DNA of 64,000 nt, taken from assembly GCA_035696365.1 (NCBI GenBank), contig DASRQS010000030.1:9750-73749 (forward strand), read 5' to 3'. Below are positions 1 through 8,157 of this stretch, one piece after another (position 1 is the first letter of the stretch; the number at the start of each line of letters is the position of its first letter). The stretch comes from JALYLC01 sp035696365. GTDB lineage: Bacteria > Actinomycetota > Thermoleophilia > Gaiellales > JALYLC01. Under the pieces are notes generated by a model. It had not been told where the DNA came from. It saw only the letters and a list, made by a program, of their open reading frames with translations, and did not search any database. The position numbers and the translations under genes are program-made.

Positions 1-413
1 GCGATCGAGTTCGTCAGCTCGTCGACCGCCGCTTCGATCGAGCCCCCGCTGCTCGGCAGCCGGTGCAACGCGCCGCGGCCGAGGCCGCCACGGATACCGT
101 CGACGGCCGTGGCCATGTAGCGCAACATCCGGCTCGGGTCGTTGTCGCGCTTGTCGAGCGTCACCCAGGCCGGCGTGACTTCGTGGCTGGCACACCACGC
201 GCACACCGCAGTCGTCTTGCCATACCCCGGGGGAGCCGACACGAGCATCAAGGCAGGGCTCCCGGTTCCGTCCAGCGAGCGCACGAGCCGGGGCCGTGCG
301 AGTATCTCCGCTCGCATGCGAGGCACGCCGAGCTTGGCCTCCGCCAGCGGGACAGACTGTTCCGCGGTGAGCAGACCCTTGGGGCTTCCCCTCCGTCTTG
401 CCGCTAGCGCCAT
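1..413 (-). CDS. MalT/LuxR-type ATPase regulator, N-terminal part (cut by window edge)
   Basis: The visible 137 residues are the start of a large ATP-dependent LuxR-family (LAL/MalT-like) transcription activator. Residues 28-47 (KLGVPRMR...RPRLVRSL) match the conserved entry of this family, and a Walker A motif, PPGYGKTT, lies at residues 61-68, followed by AVCAWCA and WVTLDKRDND, typical of the STAND NTPase core. The remaining NTPase, the TPR-like domain and the C-terminal LuxR helix-turn-helix must lie left of position 1. ATG at 413 is the first in-frame start before the conserved part; I see no strong ribosome binding site. The inducer cannot be predicted. Confidence 0.75.
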   Translation of the reverse strand, partial: MALAARRRGSPKGLLTAEQSVPLAEAKLGVPRMRAEILARPRLVRSLDGTGSPALMLVSAPPGYGKTTAVCAWCASHEVTPAWVTLDKRDNDPSRMLRYMATAVDGIRGGLGRGALHRLPSSGGSIEAAVDELTNSI

Positions 414-616
414 GGCCTCGCGATCGGTAGACCTGTCCGTTCAGCGTTGCAGCGTCCGCGACAACGGAGCATCATCCGCCTGGGATGAAGCGCCGTACGT
501 GCCCGGGCTCATCCTAGGCAACTATGAACTCCAGGGCAGCGACGGAGGAATCACGTCGCGCTGCCGCTGGTCGTCTACGTCGGGATCGTGGCGCTGTCCC
601 GAGGCTGCGGCGCCTT
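414..616. other. Intergenic, no gene seen
   Basis: About 200 bases between the regulator start and the end of the lipoprotein gene. I see no convincing coding frame, RNA gene or strong hairpin; it probably carries the regulator promoter. Confidence 0.4.
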
Positions 617-1357
617 CTACTGCTCGCCGTCGCTGGAGCCGGGCGCGTCGCTGGCTCCGGGCGCATGCCGTCGTCGAAGCCACCAGACGGCTCCGGCGGC
701 AATCGCAGCGACGGCAATGACGGCGGCGGCGATCCATCCCCAGGATGTGCTGTCGCTGCCGCCAGTCGTGGTGACCGTTGTCGCTTGCGATGCCGCCACG
801 GCCACGGCAACGGTGGCCGCCGTCGTCGCGGTGCTGGTGGTTGTCGTCTGTACAGACTCGCTCGTCGTCGCCACACTCGCTTCGGTCTGAGTCGCAGTCG
901 CTTTCTCGGCCGTGGAAGGTTTCGCGGCCGTCGAAGGTTTTGGCGCGGGCTTGGGTGCTGAGGTGGCGGGCTGCGTGGAAGGCGGCTTGCTCGCCGTGGC
1001 TACCGGTACCGTGGCGGCCGGCGCAGCGGGAGTCGTCGCCGGAAGTGCCGGCCTTGCGTTCTCGGTCGTCGTGGCCGGCGGGGATTGCGGGCTCGTACTC
1101 GTCTCCGGGGGTGTCGGACTGGTCGTGGCAGGAGCCGGCGAAGTGGGCAGGCTTTCCACTGCACCGGTTGTGACATCAGCTGTTCGCGTCGCTGCCCGCG
1201 AGCTCAGCGCCGATCCTGCGCCCGCGTTGTCACCGCCGCCACAGCCGGTGAGCGCTCCGGCTGAGCCGCAGACGAGCAGCAGCGCCAGGAGGCAGCGAGT
1301 CCGGGCGCGCGTCCTCTGCAGACGCGATGCTGGACCAGCAGGCAGATCATCGACCAC
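617..1357 (-). CDS. Ser/Thr/Pro/Ala-rich surface lipoprotein with C-terminal membrane anchor
   Basis: No enzymatic domain is recognisable. Residues about 19-38 form an Arg-rich n-region, a Leu-rich core (CLLALLLVCGSAG) and a lipobox-like LTGC, so a lipoprotein signal peptide is likely. About 150 residues of Thr/Ser/Pro/Ala-rich low complexity follow, like a wall-spanning stalk. Near the end is one hydrophobic helix (WGWIAAAVIAVAAIAAGAVWW), then RRRH and a short polar tail. A lipid anchor at one end and a membrane helix at the other is unusual. GTG at 1357 was chosen because GGAAGAG precedes it; a TTG at 1393 would add 12 residues. Exported, role unknown. Confidence 0.6.
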   Translation of the reverse strand: MVDDLPAGPASRLQRTRARTRCLLALLLVCGSAGALTGCGGGDNAGAGSALSSRAATRTADVTTGAVESLPTSPAPATTSPTPPETSTSPQSPPATTTENARPALPATTPAAPAATVPVATASKPPSTQPATSAPKPAPKPSTAAKPSTAEKATATQTEASVATTSESVQTTTTSTATTAATVAVAVAASQATTVTTTGGSDSTSWGWIAAAVIAVAAIAAGAVWWLRRRHAPGASDAPGSSDGEQ

Positions 1358-1433
1358 GAGTGGCACTCTTCCATGAGTGCTGGGCGGCCACAACGGGCGT
1401 GGCGTCGATCACCTGGGTGAACAACTTTGAGTC

Positions 1434-2195
1434 TCAGCCCCATTGCGCCGCAGACGCGCCGGCTCGGCGGGCGGTCCACGTCGCGCGGAGCGTCGTCGAG
1501 CTGGTTACGGGCCGGTGAGTGTATTCGTCGCTGACCGCGGTCACGACGAAGCCGGCGTCTCGCAGGGCGGCGCCGACCTCGGCGTCCGCGTGGAAGTACT
1601 GCCGGTGGTGCTCGCTGAACGGAGCGCCGTCACGCTCCCGCGTGATCTCGATGCTCGTGTCGCATGTGCGGGCGCCGGGATCGATGACGCTGCGGATCAC
1701 GAAGGCGTTGCCGGCTGCTTCACCCGACACGACGGGGTTGGAGATCGTGAACTCCATCATCCGGTCGGTGTGAAGATCGAAGACGAGCCAGCCGCCGGGC
1801 CGAAGACGGAGGGCAACCGCGCTCATCGTCAGCCGCAAGTCCTCGAGAGCGAGGTAGTTGAGACCGTCGAATGTGCAGACCGCGGCGTCGAAGGCGCCCT
1901 TCACCATCAGGTCGGGAAGCGTCATCCGGCTCAGCGTCACCTCGGGGCCCAGGCGCGCGCGAGCGACCTCGAGCATCGCCTCGGAAGCGTCCACACCGAC
2001 GACTCGGTAGCCCAGCGCAACCAGCTCCTGCGCGAGCAGGCCGGTACCACAACAGAGATCGAGCACGGAGCGCACGCACTCCGAGTCGGCGCTCCAGAGC
2101 TCATGGAGGAAGGAGGCCCACGTCCCATGACAGGGATCGACGACGATCTCGTCGTAGACGCCAGCCAATCGCGAGTACGACTCTACGGGCCTCAC
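1434..2195 (-). CDS. Class I SAM-dependent methyltransferase
   Basis: A 253-residue stand-alone methyltransferase. The N-terminus (YSRLAGVYDEIV) is typical of Methyltransf_25/UbiE-like proteins. Motif I is VLDLCCGTGLLAQEL near residues 42-56, the acidic end of strand 2 is VVGVDASEAML near 64-74, and AAVCTFDGLNYL is the post-motif II region. The beta-rich second half (WLVFDLHTDRM, FSEHHRQYFHADAEV) resembles small-molecule methyltransferases. The substrate is not predictable. GTG at 2195 is used, with a TGGAG-like sequence just upstream. It lies between two small gene units and shows no operon partner that hints at a pathway. Confidence 0.8.
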   Translation of the reverse strand: MRPVESYSRLAGVYDEIVVDPCHGTWASFLHELWSADSECVRSVLDLCCGTGLLAQELVALGYRVVGVDASEAMLEVARARLGPEVTLSRMTLPDLMVKGAFDAAVCTFDGLNYLALEDLRLTMSAVALRLRPGGWLVFDLHTDRMMEFTISNPVVSGEAAGNAFVIRSVIDPGARTCDTSIEITRERDGAPFSEHHRQYFHADAEVGAALRDAGFVVTAVSDEYTHRPVTSSTTLRATWTARRAGASAAQWG

Positions 2196-2215
2196 AGCTC
2201 CATGCCTGCAGCCGA

Positions 2216-2503
2216 TCAGATTCCGAGGATCTTGGCCTTGGCCGCGGCGAACTCTTCGTCGGTGAGCACGCCCTGTTCGTGCAACTTCCCGTACTGCGCC
2301 AGTTGCTCGCTTGCATCGGGTTCCGCCGGAGCGGACGGCGGCGCCTGCGCGTATTGCTGCTGCTGGACGTACTGGTCATGCTCGTACTGCTGCTGGTCCT
2401 GCTGGTCATATCTGGCGGCCTGACGGCGCTGAACCCGTCCGGACACGGCGGTGGCGGTTCCCGCGACCACGGCGGTGCGCGCGGCCATTCGAAGAAGTCC
2501 CAT
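2216..2503 (-). CDS. SHOCT-domain small protein
   Basis: A 95-residue protein. An N-terminal Ala-rich hydrophobic stretch (MAARTAVVAGTATAV) may be a short membrane or signal segment. A Gln/Tyr-rich linker follows, and the C-terminus is a SHOCT domain (EQLAQYGKLHEQGVLTDEEF, then AAKAKILGI), a short helical domain often found at the end of membrane-associated oligomerising proteins. GAGAGGAAG lies 7-8 bases before the ATG. It sits just downstream of the DUF6325 gene on the same strand (35-base gap), a pairing I recall as common in Actinomycetota, so the two are likely one transcript. Function unknown. Confidence 0.8.
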   Translation of the reverse strand: MGLLRMAARTAVVAGTATAVSGRVQRRQAARYDQQDQQQYEHDQYVQQQQYAQAPPSAPAEPDASEQLAQYGKLHEQGVLTDEEFAAAKAKILGI

Positions 2504-2538
2504 GCGTCTTCCTCTCGATTTCGAAGTGAGCGGTTCTA

Positions 2539-2949
2539 CTACGCGTCGAGTACGGCTTCCGCGACGTCGACGGGGATACGGACGGAGTCGATCATCACCG
2601 CGTCCGCGTCTCGGAGGGCGTCCACGATGGTCGCCGTCCAGAGGTTCTCGAACGCGATCAGGAGGGCCGAGCTGTTGGCCGGCAGGTCATCGCTGACCTC
2701 CTCGGCGTCCTCGGGCCCGAGTGCACCCGGCTGCGTGACCTGGATGTCGAGGTAGGCCGCGCCGCCGTCGTCGATGTCGGTGGCCTCGAGCCTCGTCAGG
2801 ACGCCGTCCGCGTCCTTGCTGAGGAAGAGCAGGTCGATCACCCGGATGGTGCGGTTCTTCACGAGTTCCATGATCGCCGGGGCGATGCGCCCGCTGAACT
2901 TGTTGCCTGGAAACCCGATGATGTAGACGTCGACAGGCCCGACTGCCAT
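2539..2949 (-). CDS. DUF6325 family protein
   Basis: A 136-residue protein that begins MAVGPVDVYIIGFPGNKFSG and continues RTIRVIDLLFLSKDADG, which I recognise as the DUF6325 signature; the C-terminal half is Ala-rich and acidic (NSSALLIAFENLW, then VDALRDADAVMI). These proteins look like small ferredoxin-like or membrane-tethered regulators, but no function is established to my knowledge. The start is clear: GGAGGAG precedes ATG 2949 at good distance. The frame continues open far upstream only because the antisense of the arc genes lacks stops. Operon with the SHOCT gene downstream, divergent from arcA. Confidence 0.75.
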   Translation of the reverse strand: MAVGPVDVYIIGFPGNKFSGRIAPAIMELVKNRTIRVIDLLFLSKDADGVLTRLEATDIDDGGAAYLDIQVTQPGALGPEDAEEVSDDLPANSSALLIAFENLWTATIVDALRDADAVMIDSVRIPVDVAEAVLDA

Positions 2950-3016
2950 GGTCGCTCCTCCGTTTTGGGACAACCAGCATTGCGCGAACGCCGCCGTCGC
3001 GCGACCCCGTTTGCTC

Positions 3017-3142
3017 GGAATCACATGCGTGATTGCGTTTGCTCCAGTGCGTGGCGTTTCGGACCTGATGCGCCGCGGTCCGGTGCGCGCGCCGGCGGCT
3101 GAGCCGTGCGCGGACAGCCGAGGATCGGAATCACCCATGTGA
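3017..3142. promoter_or_regulatory. Two copies of a GGAATCAC-N4-GTGA dyad upstream of arcA
   Basis: At 3017-3034 the sequence reads GGAATCAC, four bases, GTGATT; AATCAC/GTGATT is a perfect 6-4-6 inverted repeat. At 3127-3142 the same GGAATCAC, four different bases, GTGA recurs. Both lie in the roughly 310-base space between the divergent DUF6325 gene and arcA, so they are candidate operators for the arginine deiminase operon or the divergent pair. The cognate regulator is not identified; the rest of 2950-3261 shows no gene. Confidence 0.5.
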
Positions 3143-3261
3143 AAAGGCGCTCTCCGGCATTCCCGGCCGAAGGAGCGAAGGATGCTCCCGCTGGACAGGC
3201 AGAGCCCGTCGGGCCGGACACCGGCTCGCGCCTCGGGAAGCAAGGCAGAGGAGATGCAGAG

Positions 3262-4494
3262 ATGAGCACCGCGACGGACACCGTGCTTGGGACGCATTCG
3301 GAGGTGGGGAGGCTGCGCACCGTGATGGTGCACCGGCCTGACCTCGCCCACGAGCGGCTGTCGCCGTCGAACTGCCACGAGCTGCTGTTCGACGACGTGA
3401 TCTGGGTGCGCCGCGCGAGGCAAGAGTTCGACGCGTTCGCCGACCTCATGCGTGAACGCGGGGTCGAGGTTGTCCTTCTCCATCAGCTGCTCGCGGAGGC
3501 GCTCGAGGACCCGGCTGCGCGCGACTGGCTCCTCTCGCGCCGTGTCCGTCCGGAAGACGTGACGGTGATGTTCGCCGCCCCGCTCAAGGAGTGGCTGAAC
3601 GAGCTGCCTGCGGACGAGCTGGCGACGATTCTGACCGGCGGCCTGACGGTGCTCGAGCTGCCGGAGGAGATGCGGAAGGCGATCGGCCCGGCCTTGCGCC
3701 CGACCGACTTCGTGCTGGCACCGCTGCCGAACCAGCTGTTCACGCGCGATACGAGCGCCTGGCTGTACGGCGGCGTGTCGCTCAATCCGATGTTCTGGCC
3801 GGCACGGCAGCTTGAGACGTTGAACGTCGAGACGATCTACCGCTTCCACCCTCGCTTCCGCGACGCCGGCTTCGAGATCTGGTTCGGCGGCGCCGACCAC
3901 GACTGGGGCATGGCCCGCATGGAGGGGGGCGACATGATGCCCGTCGGCGACGGCGTCGTCCTGATCGGCATGGGCGAGCGAACGACGGCGCGGGCGGTGA
4001 GCATGCTCGCCGCGAACATGTTCGCGAAGGGTGCGGCGCGGCTCGTGATCGGTGCTCAGATGCCGCGCGAGCGCGCAGCGATGCATCTCGACACGGTCTT
4101 CACGTGGTGCGACCGCAATGTCGCCACGCTCTACGAGCCCGTCGTCGATCAGATCCGGCCGATTCTCTTCCGCCCCGGCGGTGAGTCCGGTGTGCAGGCC
4201 GAGGTCTCGGAGCGGGCCTTCCTCGACGAGGTCACGGACGCACTCGGCATCACGGACATGAAGCTCGTGACGACCGGGGGCGACGAGTTCGAGGCCGAGC
4301 GCAACCAGTGGGACGACGGCAACAACGTCGTCGCACTTGAGCCGGGCGTGGTCGTCGCGTACGAGCGCAACGAGGCCACCAACGCGAAGCTCAACAAAGC
4401 CGGAGTCGAGGTGCTCGCCATCGCCGGGCAGGAGCTCGGCCGTGGACGGGGCGGCGGCCACTGCATGACCTGTCCGATCGTCCGGGACGCCTGA
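3262..4494 (+). CDS. arcA: Arginine deiminase
   Basis: Hydrolyses L-arginine to citrulline and ammonia, first step of the ADI pathway, cytoplasmic. At 410 residues it has the usual length. Visible catalytic features are FTRD (Asp163), MEGGD (Glu221), MHLDTVF (His275) and the nucleophile Cys401 in GRGGGHCMTCP close to the C-terminus. ATG 3262 was chosen over an in-frame upstream GTG because GAGGAG stands just before it and MSTATDTVLGTHSEVGRLRTV is the canonical beginning. First gene of arcA-arcB-arcC-exchanger; two dyad motifs upstream may control it. The pathway yields ATP and ammonia for low-oxygen energy or acid resistance. Confidence 0.97.
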   Translation: MSTATDTVLGTHSEVGRLRTVMVHRPDLAHERLSPSNCHELLFDDVIWVRRARQEFDAFADLMRERGVEVVLLHQLLAEALEDPAARDWLLSRRVRPEDVTVMFAAPLKEWLNELPADELATILTGGLTVLELPEEMRKAIGPALRPTDFVLAPLPNQLFTRDTSAWLYGGVSLNPMFWPARQLETLNVETIYRFHPRFRDAGFEIWFGGADHDWGMARMEGGDMMPVGDGVVLIGMGERTTARAVSMLAANMFAKGAARLVIGAQMPRERAAMHLDTVFTWCDRNVATLYEPVVDQIRPILFRPGGESGVQAEVSERAFLDEVTDALGITDMKLVTTGGDEFEAERNQWDDGNNVVALEPGVVVAYERNEATNAKLNKAGVEVLAIAGQELGRGRGGGHCMTCPIVRDA

Positions 4495-4506
4495 GAGGAG
4501 CACGAG

Positions 4507-5514
4507 ATGAGCACCATGATCGATCTTCGCGGCCGGCACCTGATGAAGCTGGCCGACTACTCGCCCGAGGAGATCTCCTACCTGATCGACCTCGCGGCCG
4601 AGCTCAAGGCGGCCAAGCGCGAGGGGCGCGAGGAGCAGAAGCTCATTGGCAAGGAGATTGCGCTGATCTTCGAGAAGGACTCGACGAGGACGCGCTGCGC
4701 CTTCGAGGTTGCCGCCTACGACCAGGGCGCCCACGTCACCTTCATCGGGCCCGGTGGCTCGCACATGGGCCACAAGGAGACGGTCAAGGACACGGCCCGT
4801 GTGCTGGGCCGCATGTACGACGCGATCGAGTATCGCGGCTTCGGCCAGGACACGGCGGAGGGGCTCGCGCAGTGGGCCGGCGTCCCGATCTACAACGGAC
4901 TCACGGATGAGTGGCACCCGACCCAGATCCTCGCCGACTTCCTGACCTTCCGCGAGCACCTCGCGAAGCCGCTCGACGAGGTCGCGTTCTGCTACCTGGG
5001 GGACGCCCGCTTCAACATGGCCGACTCGTATCTCATCGGCGGCGCGAAGCTGGGCATGGACGTCCGGGTCGCAAGCCCGAAGTCGCTGTGGCCGCGGGCT
5101 GAGATCGTGTCCCTCGCGAATCGGATCGCGGCCGAGACCGGCGCGACGATCACGATCACCGATGACGTGGCCGAGGCCGTGCGCGGCGCCGACGTGCTGC
5201 TCACCGACGTGTGGGTCTCGATGGGGGAGCCCGACGAGGTCTGGAAGGAGCGGATCGAGCTGCTCACGCCCTATCAGGTGAACGCCGAGACGATGGCGGC
5301 CTCGGGCAACCCGGACGTGAAGTTCATGCACTGCCTGCCTGCGTTCCACAACACCGAGACCCAGGTCGGCAAGGAGATCTTCGACAAGTTCGGGATGGAT
5401 GCGCTCGAGGTGACCGAGGACGTTTTCGAGTCGCCCGCGTCGCTCGTCTTCGACGAGGCCGAGAACCGGATGCACACGATCAAGGCCGTCATGGTCGCCA
5501 CGCTGGCCGGCTAG
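4507..5514 (+). CDS. arcB: Ornithine carbamoyltransferase (catabolic)
   Basis: Phosphorolyses citrulline to ornithine and carbamoyl phosphate in the ADI pathway. A 335-residue protein with the carbamoyl-phosphate motif STRTR at residues 59-63, HPTQ and DEWHPTQILAD in the first domain, and HCLPAFHN in the ornithine-binding half. A GAGAGGAGCACG leader precedes ATG 4507, 12 bases after the arcA stop; a second in-frame ATG lies three codons later. The assignment as catabolic rather than biosynthetic ArgF rests on its place between arcA and arcC, not on sequence. Confidence 0.96.
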   Translation: MSTMIDLRGRHLMKLADYSPEEISYLIDLAAELKAAKREGREEQKLIGKEIALIFEKDSTRTRCAFEVAAYDQGAHVTFIGPGGSHMGHKETVKDTARVLGRMYDAIEYRGFGQDTAEGLAQWAGVPIYNGLTDEWHPTQILADFLTFREHLAKPLDEVAFCYLGDARFNMADSYLIGGAKLGMDVRVASPKSLWPRAEIVSLANRIAAETGATITITDDVAEAVRGADVLLTDVWVSMGEPDEVWKERIELLTPYQVNAETMAASGNPDVKFMHCLPAFHNTETQVGKEIFDKFGMDALEVTEDVFESPASLVFDEAENRMHTIKAVMVATLAG

Positions 5515-5516
5515 CG

Positions 5517-6479
5517 GTGCGGATCGTCGTGGCACTTGGGGGGAACGCGCTGCTCCGGCGCGGACAGCCACTGACGGCTGAGAACCAGCGCGCCAACGCT
5601 CGCGCCGCGTGCAAGGCGCTCGCGCCGCTCGCGCTCGAGCACGAGCTCGTGATCTCGCACGGGAACGGGCCCCAGGTCGGGCTGCTCGCGCTGCAGGGCT
5701 CGGCCTACACCGAGGTCGAGCCGTACCCGCTGGACCTGCTCGGCGCCCAGACCGACGGGATGATCGGCTACATCCTCCAGCAGGAGCTCGGGAACGAGCT
5801 GCCGTTCGCCAAGCGCCTCGCCTCCCTCCTGACCATGATCGAGGTGGACCGCGACGACTCCGCCTTCGGTGACCCCACGAAGCCGATCGGGCCGATCTAC
5901 GCCGAGGCGGACTCGGCGCGGCTCGCGGAGGAGAAGGGCTGGGAGTTCAAGCCCGACGGAGACAGCTTCCGGCGCGTCGTGCCCTCGCCACAGCCGCGTC
6001 GCATCTTCGGGATCGAGCCGGTGGAATGGCTGCTCGAACGCGAATGCGTGGTGATCTGCGCCGGCGGCGGCGGCATCCCGGTGATGTACACGGACGAGTC
6101 TGCGCCCGCCGGGCGGCAGCTCGTCGGCGTCGAGGCCGTCATCGACAAGGACCTCGCAAGCGCGCTGCTCGCCCGCGACCTGCACGCCGACGCGCTCCTC
6201 ATCGTGACCGACGTCGAGGCCGTCTACAGCGGCTGGGGCACGCCCGATCAGCGAGCGATCCGCCGCGCGACGCCGGAGGCGCTCGGGAGCTCCGCATTCG
6301 CGGAGGGCTCGATGGGGCCGAAGGTCCGCGCGGCGTGCTCGTTCGTGGAGGAGGCGGGCGGCTTCGCCGCCATCGGCTCGATCCTCGACACCGCCGCCCT
6401 GCTACGCGGCGAGGCCGGAACCGTCGTCACGCGCGACGCTGAGGGAATCGAGCTCGAGGCAGCTGGGGAGCGCGTGTGA
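5517..6479 (+). CDS. arcC: Carbamate kinase
   Basis: Transfers the phosphate of carbamoyl phosphate to ADP, the ATP-yielding step of arginine fermentation. A 320-residue amino-acid-kinase-fold protein. The N-terminus RIVVALGGNALLRRG, then VISHGNGPQVGLL, CAGGGGIPV, DKDLASALLA and GSMGPKVRAA are all hallmark motifs. It starts with GTG at 5517, only two bases after the arcB stop, so translation is coupled. Its stop overlaps the GTG of the next gene (GTGA). Usual length for the family, no anomalies seen. Confidence 0.96.
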   Translation: MRIVVALGGNALLRRGQPLTAENQRANARAACKALAPLALEHELVISHGNGPQVGLLALQGSAYTEVEPYPLDLLGAQTDGMIGYILQQELGNELPFAKRLASLLTMIEVDRDDSAFGDPTKPIGPIYAEADSARLAEEKGWEFKPDGDSFRRVVPSPQPRRIFGIEPVEWLLERECVVICAGGGGIPVMYTDESAPAGRQLVGVEAVIDKDLASALLARDLHADALLIVTDVEAVYSGWGTPDQRAIRRATPEALGSSAFAEGSMGPKVRAACSFVEEAGGFAAIGSILDTAALLRGEAGTVVTRDAEGIELEAAGERV

Positions 6480-7972
6480 GCGACCCCGCCACGTCCGCTG
6501 CCGACCCCGGGCGGAAGAGCGGATTCGCGCTTCCGTCTGCCTACACGATCCTCTTCGCGCTGATCGTCGTCGCGGCGCTGGCGACCTGGATCATCCCCGC
6601 CGGCGCCTACAACCTCAACGCAGCAGGCGAGCCGCTCCCCGGGACGTACCACGAGGTAGCCGGGCACCCGGCCCGCATCCTCGTCGACTCGCTCACGGCG
6701 CCGATCAACGGCCTCTTCGGCATCGAGGACGCACACGGCAACATCAACTACTACAACTCGGGGACGCTCTTCGGAGCGATCGACATCGCGCTCTTCATCC
6801 TCGTCATCGGCGGCTTCCTCGGCATCACGATGAAGACGGGAGCCATCCAGGCGGGCATCGGCAGCCTCGTCAAGCGCATGGCGGGCAGGGAGCGGCTGAT
6901 GATCCCTGCGCTCATGTGCGTCTTCGCCCTCGGCGGCACGACCTACGGCATGGCCGAGGAGAGCCTCGCCTTCTACGCCCTCGTGATCACGGTCTTGATC
7001 GCCGCCGGGTACGACGCACTCACGGGTGCCGCGGTCGTGCTGCTCGGCTGCGGGATCGGGACGCTGGGCTCGACGATCAATCCCTTCGCGACCGGAATCG
7101 CCTCCGGGATCGCAGGCATACCGATCAGCGACGGCCTCCTGGGACGCATCATCATCCTGCTCGCCGGTCTCGCGATCGGCATCTTCTTCGTCTTGCGCTA
7201 TGCCGACCGCGTGAAGGCGGATCCGTCGAAGTCCGTCGTCTACGACATGAAGGCCGAGAACGACGCGCGCTTCCGCGCCGAGGACGAGGCCGGCGAGATC
7301 ACGCTGACCGGCACGCACAAGGTCATTCTGACCCTGTTCGCGCTTGCCTTCGGCGTGATGATCTACGGGGTGATCCCCTGGTCGGATCTCGGGATCCCGA
7401 TTCCGACGTGGTGGTGGTGGTTCCCCGAGATGACAGCGTCGTTCCTGCTCTTCTCGATCATCATCGGAGTGGTCGCCGGGATGAGCGAGGGCAACCTGAC
7501 CAGCACGTTCGTCGCCGGCGCGGGCGACCTGCTCGGTGTCGCGCTCATCATCGGCATTGCGCGCGGCATCACCGTGATCATGAACAACGGCCAGATCACG
7601 GACACCGTCCTGAGTTGGGTCGAGAGCGCACTGGGTGACACGGGTGCGGGGGTGTTCGCAGTCGTCATGTTCCTGCTCTTCCTGCCGCTCTCGTTCCTGA
7701 TCCCGTCGTCGTCCGGTCTTGCGACCGTGGCGATGCCGATCACGGCGCCGTTGGCGGGGTTCGTCGACGTGCCCGAGTCGATCGTCGTCACCGCCTACCA
7801 GAGCGCTTCGGGGCTCATGAACCTGTTCATCCCGACGTCGGCCGTCGTGATGGGCGGCCTGGCCATCGCACGGGTTCCCTACGGGACGTATCTGCGCTGG
7901 GTGTGGCCGCTGCTCGCCTCACTGGGCGCTCTCTGCATCGTCGTGCTCAGCGTCTCGGCGGCTGTCTCGTGA
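6476..7972 (+). CDS. YfcC-family membrane exchanger, probable arginine/ornithine antiporter
   Basis: A 498-residue multi-pass inner-membrane protein of the YfcC family (DcuC-like, ion-transporter superfamily). Roughly twelve hydrophobic segments; conserved patches include ATWIIPAGAYN, GGTTYGMAEESLAFY, GSTINPFATGIASG and the C-terminal LIPSSSGLATVAMPI with SASGLMNLFIPTSAVVMG. YfcC proteins are frequent neighbours of ADI genes and are thought to exchange arginine for ornithine; the position here, overlapping arcC by GTGA, supports that. Specificity is inferred from context only. It is not homologous in pattern to the APC-type ArcD, so no symbol is assigned. Confidence 0.85.
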   Translation: MSDPATSAADPGRKSGFALPSAYTILFALIVVAALATWIIPAGAYNLNAAGEPLPGTYHEVAGHPARILVDSLTAPINGLFGIEDAHGNINYYNSGTLFGAIDIALFILVIGGFLGITMKTGAIQAGIGSLVKRMAGRERLMIPALMCVFALGGTTYGMAEESLAFYALVITVLIAAGYDALTGAAVVLLGCGIGTLGSTINPFATGIASGIAGIPISDGLLGRIIILLAGLAIGIFFVLRYADRVKADPSKSVVYDMKAENDARFRAEDEAGEITLTGTHKVILTLFALAFGVMIYGVIPWSDLGIPIPTWWWWFPEMTASFLLFSIIIGVVAGMSEGNLTSTFVAGAGDLLGVALIIGIARGITVIMNNGQITDTVLSWVESALGDTGAGVFAVVMFLLFLPLSFLIPSSSGLATVAMPITAPLAGFVDVPESIVVTAYQSASGLMNLFIPTSAVVMGGLAIARVPYGTYLRWVWPLLASLGALCIVVLSVSAAVS

Positions 7973-7994
7973 CGGTCCCGGAAGGAGCATCCCG

Positions 7995-8135
7995 ATGAGC
8001 AACGCAGGTCGCTGGGTCGTGGTGCTGATCGCGCTCCTTCTGGTCCTGGGCCTGGGCGCATATGCCCGCGGCCCGCACCACCACCGCGGAGACGAGATCG
8101 GTACTCACGGCACACCCCCGGCGCAATCGCAATAG
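7995..8135 (+). CDS. 46-residue single-pass membrane peptide with His-containing tail
   Basis: A short gene between the exchanger and the P-type ATPase. ATG 7995 follows GGAAGGAG at good spacing. The product begins MSNAGRWVVVLIALLLVLGL, a clear single transmembrane helix, then GAYARGPHHHRGDEIGTH and a short polar end. No family is recognised. Spacing of 22 bases on each side puts it inside the operon. Small one-helix peptides next to P-type ATPases can act as regulatory or accessory subunits (KdpF and sarcolipin are known cases), and the His-rich tail could bind metal or sense pH; both are inferences. Confidence 0.6.
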   Translation: MSNAGRWVVVLIALLLVLGLGAYARGPHHHRGDEIGTHGTPPAQSQ

Positions 8136-8157
8136 GGTCGAAGAAGGAGAGCGAGAC

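Noticed and set aside
2539..5571. A 1010-residue minus-strand frame
   Set aside because: Only the last 136 residues (DUF6325) are real; the rest is antisense to arcA and arcB.
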